NCBI GenBank assembly: GCA_937906455.1
Contig: CALCYT010000042.1
Coordinates: 1-20,642 of the forward strand
Direction: 5' to 3'
Length of the DNA stretch: 20,642 nt
DNA from: an uncultured Bacteroidales bacterium
Lineage (GTDB): Bacteria > Bacteroidota > Bacteroidia > Bacteroidales > F082
The translations under genes and the position numbers were made by a program. The notes beneath the pieces were generated by a model. The model worked only from the letters and a program-made list of their open reading frames with translations, was not told the origin of the DNA and did not search any database. Below are positions 1 to 7,512 of the stretch, piece by piece; position 1 is the first letter of the stretch, and each line of letters opens with the position of its first letter.

Positions 1-47
1 CGCGCCGATGATACTGCATTGACTTGTGGGAAAGTAGGTCGTCGCCA
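1..47 (+). rRNA. rrf: 3' end of 5S rRNA (partial, cut by window edge)
   Basis: The first ~47 bases match the 3' third of a bacterial 5S rRNA. They contain a CCGATGATACTGC loop-E-type segment, then GTGGGAAAGTAGGTCGTCGCC, the usual 3' domain ending before the closing helix. The 5' two-thirds lie left of the window, so a rRNA operon probably ends here. An intrinsic terminator follows within ~10 bases, as expected for the last gene of an rrn operon. The exact 3' end is uncertain by a few bases. Confidence 0.85.
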
Positions 48-57
48 AAACCATAAG

Positions 58-89
58 GAGAGACGGAAACATTTCCGTCTCTCTTTTTT
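58..89 (+). terminator. Intrinsic terminator of the rRNA operon
   Basis: A perfect 12-bp inverted repeat (GAGAGACGGAAA at 58-69 and TTTCCGTCTCTC at 72-83) is followed by six T residues (84-89). In RNA the innermost A-U pair would open to give a 4-base loop. It lies about 10 bases after the 5S 3' end and should stop transcription of the rRNA operon before the surface-protein gene. Confidence 0.9.
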
Positions 90-122
90 GTTTCCCCTGA
101 AACCTTTTTTGATTTTTATATC

Positions 123-168
123 CAAATACAAATAATCAAATAATGCCAAAAACAAAGGTTTGTATTTG
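123..168. repeat. 10-bp inverted repeat in AT-rich spacer
   Basis: CAAATACAAA (123-132) is perfectly complementary to TTTGTATTTG (159-168), with 26 bases between. The arms are A/T-rich, so the hairpin would be weak. It could be a regulator-binding palindrome upstream of the surface-protein gene, but in such AT-rich DNA chance is a fair alternative. Confidence 0.35.
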
Positions 169-170
169 AA

Positions 171-266
171 TTTTTACATTTTTTTACACTTTTTTACCGT
201 TTTTTTTGCATTTTTTATAGTTTTTTTTTGATAATGTTGTTTTTAGAATTTTTTTATTGAGTTTTT
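171..266. promoter_or_regulatory. Phased T-tracts, predicted intrinsically curved DNA
   Basis: Runs of 5-9 T lie at 171-175, 179-185, 190-195, 200-207, 211-216, 221-229, 240-244, 249-255 and 262-266. The centres of the first six are spaced about 9-11.5 bp, close to one helical turn. A-tracts repeated in phase with the helix are known to bend DNA strongly, and such tracts are often found upstream of promoters or at nucleoid-protein sites. Seen: the periodic tracts. Inferred: curvature and a role in expression of the downstream surface gene. Confidence 0.5.
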
Positions 267-288
267 ATTTCAATAATTATTTGGAAAA

Positions 289-2888
289 ATGAAAAAGTAT
301 TGTAAAAAAAGTATTGGGTTTTTACCTGCTTAATAATGTTATTCAACACATTTGCCTTCGGACAAGCCAATTTTTCAGGAGGAGGCAACGGCACTGAAGA
401 CGACCCTTATGTGATACTGAATGCAGACGATTGGGACGCCTTCGCCGAAAGCGTTGTCGGAAATTATGACTATGCTGGCAAATTTGTCCGAATTGACAAC
501 AACATCAATGTGATGACAATGGCCGGAGAGTTTACAGGAGAGCTTTTCTCAACCGTCAAACCTTTTCGCGGCACCTTTGATGGCAACTGGAACACACTCA
601 CACTTCAGCTTGACGCTGAGAAGGAATATGCGGCACCATTCGTGATTGTGGACGGCGCGACTATCAAAAACCTTAGCGTTGACGGCACAATCAAGACGGC
701 TGAAAAAGACAGACATGCCGCCGGTATCGTCAGTTGTGTGGAAAATTCCGCAACCCGGACAAATATCATCAACTGCACACAGGCACATATGGCAATCGAC
801 CACGACAAGACAACGGTTTTCGGCACCTTCCATCTGCCATCCGACCTTGAACCTTTAACAGGCTGGGAATCAGCATATTACACTCGTAGAATAAACAATG
901 GCGACGAACAAGGCACTCCGGCGTTTGTGTCAGAGAAAGAGATTCCTTCCGGCTTTATCTTGAAAAGATATGAAAGAGATTATACCGATAAAGAATTTTT
1001 CGTGCCGGGTGCTGTAGTGGATTTGAATGCAATCGACATCTACACCTTGCCGATAAGACCCACTGTCACATATTACGGAAAAACAATGGTCGAAGACACT
1101 GATTACACTGTCGAAACAATCGGAGAAAACGGCGTTTACGATGTTACCATAAGCGCGAAATCACATGAGTATGCAGGGTCAACAACGGTGCAAGGCATCA
1201 CGGTGGCGGAAATGGCAAGCTGGGGAGATTTGAAGACCTTATTAGCAAATGGCACTGTTACAAGAAACATCACTCTGAACACCGATTATTCAGATAAGGA
1301 GTCTGAGGGCGCATTGACAGTTAATGGCACCGTCGTTTTGAATCTGAACGGCCATACTATCGACCGCGGTTTGCAAGACTCAGATTATATGTCTGAAGGA
1401 TATGTACTCTTGGTTGAGAGAAACGCCAATCTGACAATTAATGGCTCAGGTACTATAACAGGCGGTAAAACAAGAGGTAACGGCGGCGGCATTTGTCTGT
1501 ATCAGGGAACTCTCTCGCTCCAAGACTGCACGATTAGAGGAAACGTGAGCGATAACACAGGAGGAATATTCGTCAATAACGGCAGAACATTGATTGTGCA
1601 AGGTTATGTATATATTTGTGACAATATCGGCGATTCCCAGAAAATGAACGTCTTTTTGGAAGGTACAAAAGACAAAATCACTGTCAGCGGACCGCTTGAC
1701 AAAAACACTCTTATCGGTGTGTCGAGAAACAGCTCAGGCGACATCACAAGCGGTCTTAAAGGCAATGACTGGGGTGATGAGGATAATTTCAGAAGCGACA
1801 ACGATGACTATTATTGGCTGATTAAATCCGAAAAACAAGAGGTGCAACTGAGTACTTCCTTGCATTGGAACAAACAAAACGAATGGAATGGTGCCATTTA
1901 TGAAGAAGAGGACGTTTAGCATATCAACGCACCCTTGATAATCGACAGCAAGAGCGTGGCGACCATCAACGCAAAAACCGTGCAATTCGGACGATACGGC
2001 GCATTGTTTATCAAAGAGGGCGGACAGCTTGTTTACAACGGCAAACCTTTTGAAGTGACGATGATGAAGACCATAAAAGCCGCGTCGAAAGAAACGAACG
2101 AAAAAAGTGCCTATGGCGGCTGGTACACTATATCCTCGCCTGTCAATGAGCCTGATATCAGGACAAAAACAAATCTTGTCACGCCATTGGTATATCCGTA
2201 TAACTTCGATCTGCTACTCTACGACGAGCCTCATCACACCTGGGGCAGCTTCAACGGCAACAGCAGCCTCTTTACGAGTGATGTGTTGGAAAACGGCCGC
2301 GGCTATCTGTATCGCAACGGAAGTGATTTAACAGTTCAATATACGGGTGATATTGTCACTGAAGACGTGAGCTGTTACGTCACTTGCACCGATGATGACG
2401 ACAACAAATTACAAGGATGAAATCTCATCGGAAACCCATATACGCATGACATTTACAAAGGTGGCGATGATTGCGCCATAGCTAACGGTGACTTGTTAGC
2501 GACAGGGTTCAACCGTCTGTCGAACAAAGGCGAATGGGGAACGACTCTGGAGGACGGAACAGCCATAAAAACAGGTGAGGACATCGACATGCTCGCCGCC
2601 GAGGAATATAAGTTCATAGGCTCTCCCCAAGACAAGGAAGAACGTTTTTTAGTGCGCCTGCAATACAAACTTGATTACAACGACGACACCGACAGTTTCT
2701 TGTATCAAGACGGTGACGATGTGCTCGTGAGTGGCGAGGGTGAACTGCATGTGTTCGACATCGCCGGAAGAATGGTGGTGAACACTGTGATTAGCGGCAC
2801 CCGAAAAATAAGCGTGCCGGCAAAAGGAGTTTATATCTTCAGGGTAACCGGAAGTGAAATAAAGACTCATAAAATTGTTGTCAGATAA
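289..2888 (+). pseudogene. T9SS-exported beta-helix surface protein, broken by one frameshift and two in-frame stops
   Basis: A single ancestral gene of about 865 codons is visible. The natural start (ATG at 289) reads MKKYCKK and then leaves frame at an A7 run (304-310). One extra A restores a complete signal peptide, KKYWVFTCLIMLFNTFAFGQ, directly joined to the long frame that has an internal ATG at 336. The same frame then continues through a TAG at 1917-1919 and a TGA at 2418-2420 to the TAA at 2886-2888. Content: a GLUG-like segment (GTFDGN, about nt 560-690), a parallel beta-helix region rich in Gly/Asn (about 1310-1600), a later domain with the GRGYLYRNGS and NLIGNPYTHDIY motifs common in Bacteroidales surface proteins, and a type A T9SS sorting domain at the end (about 2735-2885, ending THKIVVR). 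The protein would be exported by signal peptide plus T9SS and anchored or released at the surface; the function beyond adhesin-like is unknown. The sequence remains highly protein-like on both sides of every lesion, so decay is recent, or the lesions are sequencing errors or regulated (phase variation, readthrough). Intact fragments are 336-1919, about 1920-2420 and about 2421-2888. Confidence 0.8.
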
Positions 2889-2912
2889 GTAAAACATATT
2901 AATGATAAAGAG

Positions 2913-3173
2913 ATGAAGAAGATAGTATTATCGATTATATTCGCAATAATGATGAGCTTGTGTGCGAATGCCCAGACTGACGCCATAGTGAGCAATTGGG
3001 ATTATTCCTATCGCGCTGAGGATGATGAGTTTCCTTGGACTCCTTATATTGTCGTTGGAGGTATCACACAAGACATAAATGCAAATAATAGCCCTCTTGG
3101 TGACGGCATACTGATGCTTATGGCATTCGGAACTGGTTATCTGATGATTAAGAAGAAGAGAAAAAACATGTAA
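2913..3173 (+). CDS. Small exported protein with hydrophobic, basic C-terminal tail
   Basis: This 86-residue protein begins with a clear signal peptide (MKKIVLSIIFAIMMSLCANA, cleavage likely before QTDA). It has an acidic, Trp-containing middle (residues 21-60) and ends in PLGDG followed by a hydrophobic stretch and KKKRKNM. That C-terminal layout (short Gly/Pro motif, membrane-spanning segment, positively charged end) resembles sorting or anchoring tails of small Bacteroidales surface proteins. I do not recognise a named family. It starts 24 bases after the broken T9SS gene on the same strand, so it was probably its operon partner and may depend on the same upstream promoter. The start is supported by the canonical signal peptide. 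Confidence 0.75.
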   Translation: MKKIVLSIIFAIMMSLCANAQTDAIVSNWDYSYRAEDDEFPWTPYIVVGGITQDINANNSPLGDGILMLMAFGTGYLMIKKKRKNM

Positions 3174-3215
3174 AAAAAACTTAAAATTTCCGACAGGAAA
3201 CACCAAACTTTTTAT

Positions 3216-3223
3216 TATCTTTG
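3216..3223 (+). promoter_or_regulatory. Bacteroidetes-type -7 box upstream of the PurF-like gene
   Basis: TATCTTTG matches the TAnnTTTG consensus of the Bacteroidetes primary sigma factor and is followed by C, with the ATG 26 bases further on. A matching -33 TTTG is not evident at the usual spacing. A small hairpin, TTTCC-GACA-GGAAA (3187-3200), just upstream could weakly terminate the preceding unit. Confidence 0.6.
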
Positions 3224-3248
3224 CGCCTTAATTTTCAAATTTAATAAC

Positions 3249-4658
3249 ATGAGCGGATTTTTTGGCATCGTATCGAAGAGACCGTGTATCACGGATCTCT
3301 TCTACGGCATTGATTATCATTCACATCTTGGGACATCATCAGGAGGTATCTGCACTTTCGACGGCGATATTTTCCACCGTTCCATACACAGTCTGAAAGG
3401 CTCGTATTTCAGGACGAAATTCGATGATGAACTTGGAAAGTTTTTGGGCAACAGCGGCATCGGCATCATCAGCGACACCGATGCGCAACCTATCGTGGTG
3501 AACTCGCATCTCGGCAAGTTCGCCATCGTCACAGTGGCGAAAATCACCAACCTGAGACAGCTGGAACAGGAGTGTTTGGACAACAAACAGCATTTCGCCG
3601 AGTTGAGTCACGGCGACACCAACCCTACGGAACTCGTGGCATTGCTTATCACGCAAGGAAAAGACTTTGTCGATGGCATCCAGAACGTTTACCGCAAGGT
3701 GAGAGGCTCCGTCTCGATGCTTATCCTCACCGACGACGGCATCATCGCCGCCCGTGACTTTTGGGGCAGAACGCCTATAGTGATAGGGAAAAACGACACA
3801 GGCTATGTCGTCGCCTCCGAAAGCCACAGCTATATCAATATCGATTATTCAACAGAACATTACGTCGGCCCCGGCGAGATTGTGCGTGTGACGGAAAACG
3901 GCGTCAGCAGGCTGCTGGCACCGAACGACAAGATGCAGATATGCTCTTTCCTCTGGATTTATTATGGTTTCCCGGCATCCGACTATGAGAATATCAATGT
4001 GGAGGAGATGCGTTATCGTGGCGGTTTTGCCATGGGCAAGATGGACGATGTGGAGGCCGATTACGTGGCTCCGATACCCGATTCGGGAATAGGGATGGCT
4101 ATCGGTTATTCGCATGCCACCAGCATACCCTATACCCGCAGCGTCGTAAAATACACCCCGACATGGTCGCGCAGCTTCATGCCTGTGAATCAGGAACAGA
4201 GAGAACATGTGGCGAAGATGAAACTCATCCCGAACCACTCTTTGTTGAAAGACAAACGCGTCATTTTCTGTGACGACTCGATAGTGCGCGGCACACAGCT
4301 TCGCGACAACGTGAAGATGCTCTACGACTATGGTGCCAAGGAGGTGCATATACGCATCAGCTGTCCGCCTTTGCTTTTCGGATGCAACTTCTTGAATTTC
4401 AGCGCATCGAAGAATGAGTTGGAGCTTATCACACGTCGTTGCATCAATGAGATGGAAGGCGACAGCACCAAAAACCTTGAGCTTTACAGCGATGCCTCCA
4501 CAAAACAATATGCCGACCTCGTGGAGATGCTGAGAAAACATATCGGCGTGGATACATTGAAATTCAATACATTGGAAAATGTCTGCCATGCTATCGGCTT
4601 GCCTAAATGCCAGATGTGCACACACTGCTTCGATGGCTCGTCGTATGGCGACAAATAG
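3249..4658 (+). CDS. PurF-like amidophosphoribosyltransferase paralogue lacking the N-terminal catalytic Cys
   Basis: The 469-residue protein has the two-domain layout of glutamine PRPP amidotransferase, the first step of purine synthesis: an N-terminal class II glutamine amidotransferase (Ntn) domain (about 1-225) and a phosphoribosyltransferase domain (about 230-465) with the PRPP loop RVIFCDDSIVRGT (337-349). Known PurF enzymes begin Met-Cys-Gly, and the Cys, exposed after Met removal, attacks glutamine. Here the start reads MSGFFGI, so the nucleophile is Ser or absent. In contrast, the cysteines that hold the 4Fe-4S cluster in the Bacillus-type enzyme seem to be kept: C232 (ICSF), C379 (GCNF), C457 and C460 (CTHC). 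It may work with ammonia, act on another substrate, or regulate the true PurF. It is a single-gene unit with its own promoter box and converges on the next gene with only 2 bases between stop codons. Confidence 0.8.
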   Translation: MSGFFGIVSKRPCITDLFYGIDYHSHLGTSSGGICTFDGDIFHRSIHSLKGSYFRTKFDDELGKFLGNSGIGIISDTDAQPIVVNSHLGKFAIVTVAKITNLRQLEQECLDNKQHFAELSHGDTNPTELVALLITQGKDFVDGIQNVYRKVRGSVSMLILTDDGIIAARDFWGRTPIVIGKNDTGYVVASESHSYINIDYSTEHYVGPGEIVRVTENGVSRLLAPNDKMQICSFLWIYYGFPASDYENINVEEMRYRGGFAMGKMDDVEADYVAPIPDSGIGMAIGYSHATSIPYTRSVVKYTPTWSRSFMPVNQEQREHVAKMKLIPNHSLLKDKRVIFCDDSIVRGTQLRDNVKMLYDYGAKEVHIRISCPPLLFGCNFLNFSASKNELELITRRCINEMEGDSTKNLELYSDASTKQYADLVEMLRKHIGVDTLKFNTLENVCHAIGLPKCQMCTHCFDGSSYGDK

Positions 4659-4660
4659 TT

Positions 4661-5434
4661 TTATTTGAAGAAGATATCCACTGAGGAGTCACGGGAGAGA
4701 CCCAGCAACGACGCGGCTTTCCCGTGATTTAAAGCTATCTCGAGGAAGCTGTGGGAGCCGAATAGCACCACGATGTCGGGCACCGCCACCTCGGTGTAGC
4801 TGCGACAAATCTTGTTGATGACATATTTGCCCACCTTAATCTCGAAGCTCCTGCCGTTTCTGATTTTCTCGAACAGTTCCTTGGTGATGTTCGACACCGC
4901 GTTTTCGTAAGAATCGATGAAGGTGATGATGCCGTGTATGGAGTTGGCATCAATGGTGGGCTGGAAGGTGATGCTTTTGCGGATGACGGGATAAGGCCTG
5001 CCTATCTCGCTGAAAGACTTGCCGTTGGCAATCATAGCGGCGACTTTCACAAAACGGTCGCGTGTGGTGAAGGTGAAATAATCGGAGTCTTGAATCACCT
5101 CGATGGTGACGGCTTCGTATGGCATATCGCCTAAAATGAGGGAGAAGATGTCGTTGTCGGTGCCGATGAAATAATGTCCGTCGGCTTTGAGGGCTATATG
5201 CGGCTTCTCCGCCGATTCCTCCGTCTCCACCGCGATGATGTGAATGGTGCCTTCCGGGAAGTTCCGATAGCAGTTGCGTATGATAAAAGCGGCTGAAGCA
5301 ATGTCCCACGGCTCGATATTATGGGTGATATCGACAATGGTGACGTCAGGAAGCATCGACAAAATCGTGCCTTTCACCGCCGCCACATAATAGTCGGATA
5401 AGCCCCAATCGCTTGTTAATGTTATGATTGCCAT
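4661..5434 (-). CDS. SAM hydroxide adenosyltransferase family protein (DUF62), divergent active site
   Basis: The 257 residues match the fold-defining parts of the SAM hydrolase / fluorinase-like family: ITLTSDWG at the N-terminus (D9 region), KGTILSMLPDVTIVDITHNIEPWDI (21-45), AAFIIRN..FPEGTIHII (48-67), and a C-terminal beta domain. Characterised members cleave S-adenosylmethionine to adenosine and methionine. The usual VDPGVG..R stretch is replaced here by VETEESAEKP (69-78), PDNG by TDND (92-95), and the TFHGRD histidine by Thr in TFTTRD (121-126). Function is therefore uncertain. It is transcribed alone, divergently from phoH and convergently with the PurF-like gene. The start is well placed against the family N-terminus. 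Confidence 0.8.
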   Translation of the reverse strand: MAIITLTSDWGLSDYYVAAVKGTILSMLPDVTIVDITHNIEPWDIASAAFIIRNCYRNFPEGTIHIIAVETEESAEKPHIALKADGHYFIGTDNDIFSLILGDMPYEAVTIEVIQDSDYFTFTTRDRFVKVAAMIANGKSFSEIGRPYPVIRKSITFQPTIDANSIHGIITFIDSYENAVSNITKELFEKIRNGRSFEIKVGKYVINKICRSYTEVAVPDIVVLFGSHSFLEIALNHGKAASLLGLSRDSSVDIFFK

Positions 5435-5474
5435 AATTTTCCGCCCTGCTTTTAGATGTGTCGTTTGACAAATG

Positions 5475-5482
5475 CAAAATTA
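5475..5482 (-). promoter_or_regulatory. Candidate -7 box for the DUF62 gene
   Basis: Read on the minus strand this is TAATTTTG, a TAnnTTTG match about 40 bases before the start codon of the DUF62 gene. No clear -33 TTTG is visible at the right distance, and the region is AT-rich, so this is a candidate only. Confidence 0.4.
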
Positions 5483-5541
5483 CAGTTTTCTGTTTAAAAA
5501 TTTTTATTGAAATAAAAAAGTTATGAACAATTTTTATTTTT

Positions 5542-5549
5542 TATCTTTG
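5542..5549 (+). promoter_or_regulatory. Bacteroidetes-type -7 box for the phoH-purC operon
   Basis: TATCTTTG is an exact TAnnTTTG match, followed by C and located 38 bases before the phoH start. It is the same octamer as seen upstream of the PurF-like gene and lysS. The -33 element is not clear. Confidence 0.6.
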
Positions 5550-5587
5550 CATAGTGAAAAATGGTTAAAATCTAATCAAAAAATCAG

Positions 5588-6565
5588 ATGGCGGAACAGA
5601 TAGTCCAGATAGAAAACGTCAATCCGAGTGACTTATATGGTGCTAAGGATCAACATCTTACGATAATAAAAAACTTGTTTCCGAAGTTGAAGATTATCGC
5701 GCGTGGTGATTTCGTGAAAGTGATTGGCGAAGACGAGGAGGTAAATTATTTTCTCGACCGCCTGAATACGCTTGTCAACCATTTGGAACGTTATGGCAGC
5801 GTCAACCCGCAAGTGATTGAGGATGTGATGGTTGCCAATGGCGAGACCGCCTATGTGACAAGCATGTCGGATGGCGATGTGCTGGTGTATGGTCGTAATG
5901 GCTTGCAAATCAAAGCGATAACGGCAAACCAGAAACGGATGGTGGAGGCTATAGGCAACAAAGACATGGTGTTTGCCATCGGGCCTGCCGGCACGGGTAA
6001 GACCTACACCGCTGTGGCACTGGCTGTGCGAGCCCTGAAAAACCGAGAGGTGAGACGTATCATTTTGACGCGTCCGGCAGTGGAGGCAGGCGAGAACCTC
6101 GGCTTCCTTCCCGGCGACCTGAAAGAGAAACTCGACCCGTATCTACAACCTTTGTACGACGCTTTGCGCGATATGATTCCGCAGGCTAAACTGCAGAGCT
6201 ATATGGAAGACGGTACCATAGAGATAGCACCGTTGGCATTCATGCGCGGACGCACCCTCGACCACGCCTTCGTGATTCTCGACGAGGCTCAGAATGCGAC
6301 ACAGGCACAGCTGAAGATGTTCCTCACCCGCATGGGACGCGACGCGAAGTTCGTAATCACCGGCGACGTGACGCAAATCGACCTGCCGAAAAACCAACCG
6401 TCAGGACTGCCGCAAGCTGTCGATGTCTTGGGAAACGTGAAGGGCATAGAGTTCATTTTCTTAGATGAAAAAGATGTGGTTAGACATAAACTTGTGACGG
6501 AAATCGTCAATGCGTACAAGAAATTTTATCATGACGAAAATTTAGAAGAAAATACAGAAAAATGA
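5588..6565 (+). CDS. phoH: PhoH-like ATPase
   Basis: The 325-residue protein is a PhoH family P-loop ATPase, a cytoplasmic protein linked in bacteria to RNA processing and ribosome biology (YbeZ-type). The N-terminal ~110 residues form the small nucleic-acid-binding-like PhoH N-domain. The Walker A motif GPAGTGKT is at 132-139 and Walker B VILDEAQNAT at 229-238, and ITGDVTQIDLP (257-267) is the conserved sensor segment of the family. The length is typical. Its TGA stop overlaps the purC start in ATGA, so the two are translationally coupled. The downstream purC pairing links it to a housekeeping operon. Confidence 0.93.
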   Translation: MAEQIVQIENVNPSDLYGAKDQHLTIIKNLFPKLKIIARGDFVKVIGEDEEVNYFLDRLNTLVNHLERYGSVNPQVIEDVMVANGETAYVTSMSDGDVLVYGRNGLQIKAITANQKRMVEAIGNKDMVFAIGPAGTGKTYTAVALAVRALKNREVRRIILTRPAVEAGENLGFLPGDLKEKLDPYLQPLYDALRDMIPQAKLQSYMEDGTIEIAPLAFMRGRTLDHAFVILDEAQNATQAQLKMFLTRMGRDAKFVITGDVTQIDLPKNQPSGLPQAVDVLGNVKGIEFIFLDEKDVVRHKLVTEIVNAYKKFYHDENLEENTEK

Positions 6566-7512
6566 AAGCATTAACAAGAACCGACTTTAATTTTGAAGGA
6601 CAGACAAAAGTGTATCACGGCAAGGTTCGTGATGTTTATTTTATCGATGACAAGTATCTGGTGATGGTGGCGACGGACCGCATCTCGGCGTTCGACGTGA
6701 TTCTGCCGGAGGGCATACCTTATAAAGGTCAGATTCTCAACCAGATAGCGTCGGAGTTTCTCGACATGACAACCGACATCGTGCCGAACTGGAAAATCGC
6801 CACTCCCGACCCGATGGTGACGGTGGGCAGGCTCTGCAAGCCGTTTCCGGTGGAGATGATTATCCGCGGGTATTTGACAGGCTCGTCATGGCGAACCTAT
6901 AAGAGCGGCCGGCATACCATCTGCGGCGTGCAGATTCCTGACGGCATGAAAGAACATCAGAAATTTGCCGAACCTATCATAACCCCAACGACGAAGGCCG
7001 AGGAAGGCCATGACGAGGACATCTCAAAGGAAGAGATTATCCGTCAAGGACTTATAAGTAAAGAAGACTATGAACAGATTGAGGCCATAACACGCAAACT
7101 GTTCCAGAGAGGCACTGAAGTGGCCGCCAAACACGGTCTCATCCTCGTTGACACGAAATATGAGTTCGGCAAGATTGGCGACCGGATTTACCTCATGGAT
7201 GAGATTCACACCCCCGACTCGTCACGTTATTTCATCGCCGAACAGTACGAGGAGTGCTTCGCGAAAGGCATGCCTGTGAAACAACTCTCGAAGGAGTTCG
7301 TCCGCGAGTGGCTGATGGCTAACGGTTTCCAGGGCAAGGAGGGACAGAAAGTACCGGAGATGACACCGGAAATAGTCGCCGGCATCTCTGACAGATACAT
7401 CGAGCTTTACGAAAAAGTGACAGGCAAAAAGTTTGAGAAAGCCGCCGACACTGAAGACATCAAGACGAGAATTGAAGGGAATGTGGTGAATTGGTTGAAA
7501 GATAACAGATAA
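6562..7512 (+). CDS. purC: Phosphoribosylaminoimidazole-succinocarboxamide (SAICAR) synthase
   Basis: PurC joins CAIR and aspartate with ATP to make SAICAR in purine synthesis. The 316-residue sequence shows the family's motifs: KVRDVY (21-26), the PROSITE-type segment KPFPVEMIIRGYLTGS (93-108), TKAEEGHDEDIS (144-155), LVDTKYEFG (195-203) and MDEIHTPDSSR (212-222). The start overlaps the phoH stop (ATGA). The last three codons (Asp-Asn-Arg) and the stop lie in a 7-bp tandem repeat, so copy-number changes there would alter the C-terminus. A strong hairpin terminator follows 31 bases after the stop. Confidence 0.96.
   Translation: MKALTRTDFNFEGQTKVYHGKVRDVYFIDDKYLVMVATDRISAFDVILPEGIPYKGQILNQIASEFLDMTTDIVPNWKIATPDPMVTVGRLCKPFPVEMIIRGYLTGSSWRTYKSGRHTICGVQIPDGMKEHQKFAEPIITPTTKAEEGHDEDISKEEIIRQGLISKEDYEQIEAITRKLFQRGTEVAAKHGLILVDTKYEFGKIGDRIYLMDEIHTPDSSRYFIAEQYEECFAKGMPVKQLSKEFVREWLMANGFQGKEGQKVPEMTPEIVAGISDRYIELYEKVTGKKFEKAADTEDIKTRIEGNVVNWLKDNR

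Larger units (their letters stand above)
90..288. other. AT-rich gene-free spacer between rRNA operon and surface-protein gene
   Basis: No plausible coding sequence is seen. The spacer holds a 10-bp inverted repeat (CAAATACAAA at 123-132 and TTTGTATTTG at 159-168) and a long series of phased T-tracts (listed separately). The start region of the downstream gene must be transcribed from here. A weak TAnnTTTG-like box (TAATGTTG around 232-239, one mismatch) is possible but not convincing. Confidence 0.6.

Noticed and set aside
336..2888. Genome-wide stop-codon recoding to explain the TAG and TGA
   Set aside because: TGA ends phoH and TAG and TAA end other genes cleanly here. Three different lesions in one gene fit decay or local events better than a changed code.
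3849..4625. 258-codon minus-strand open frame opposite the PurF-like gene
   Set aside because: The plus strand encodes clear PRPP and Cys motifs; the antisense product is His/Cys-rich without domain structure.
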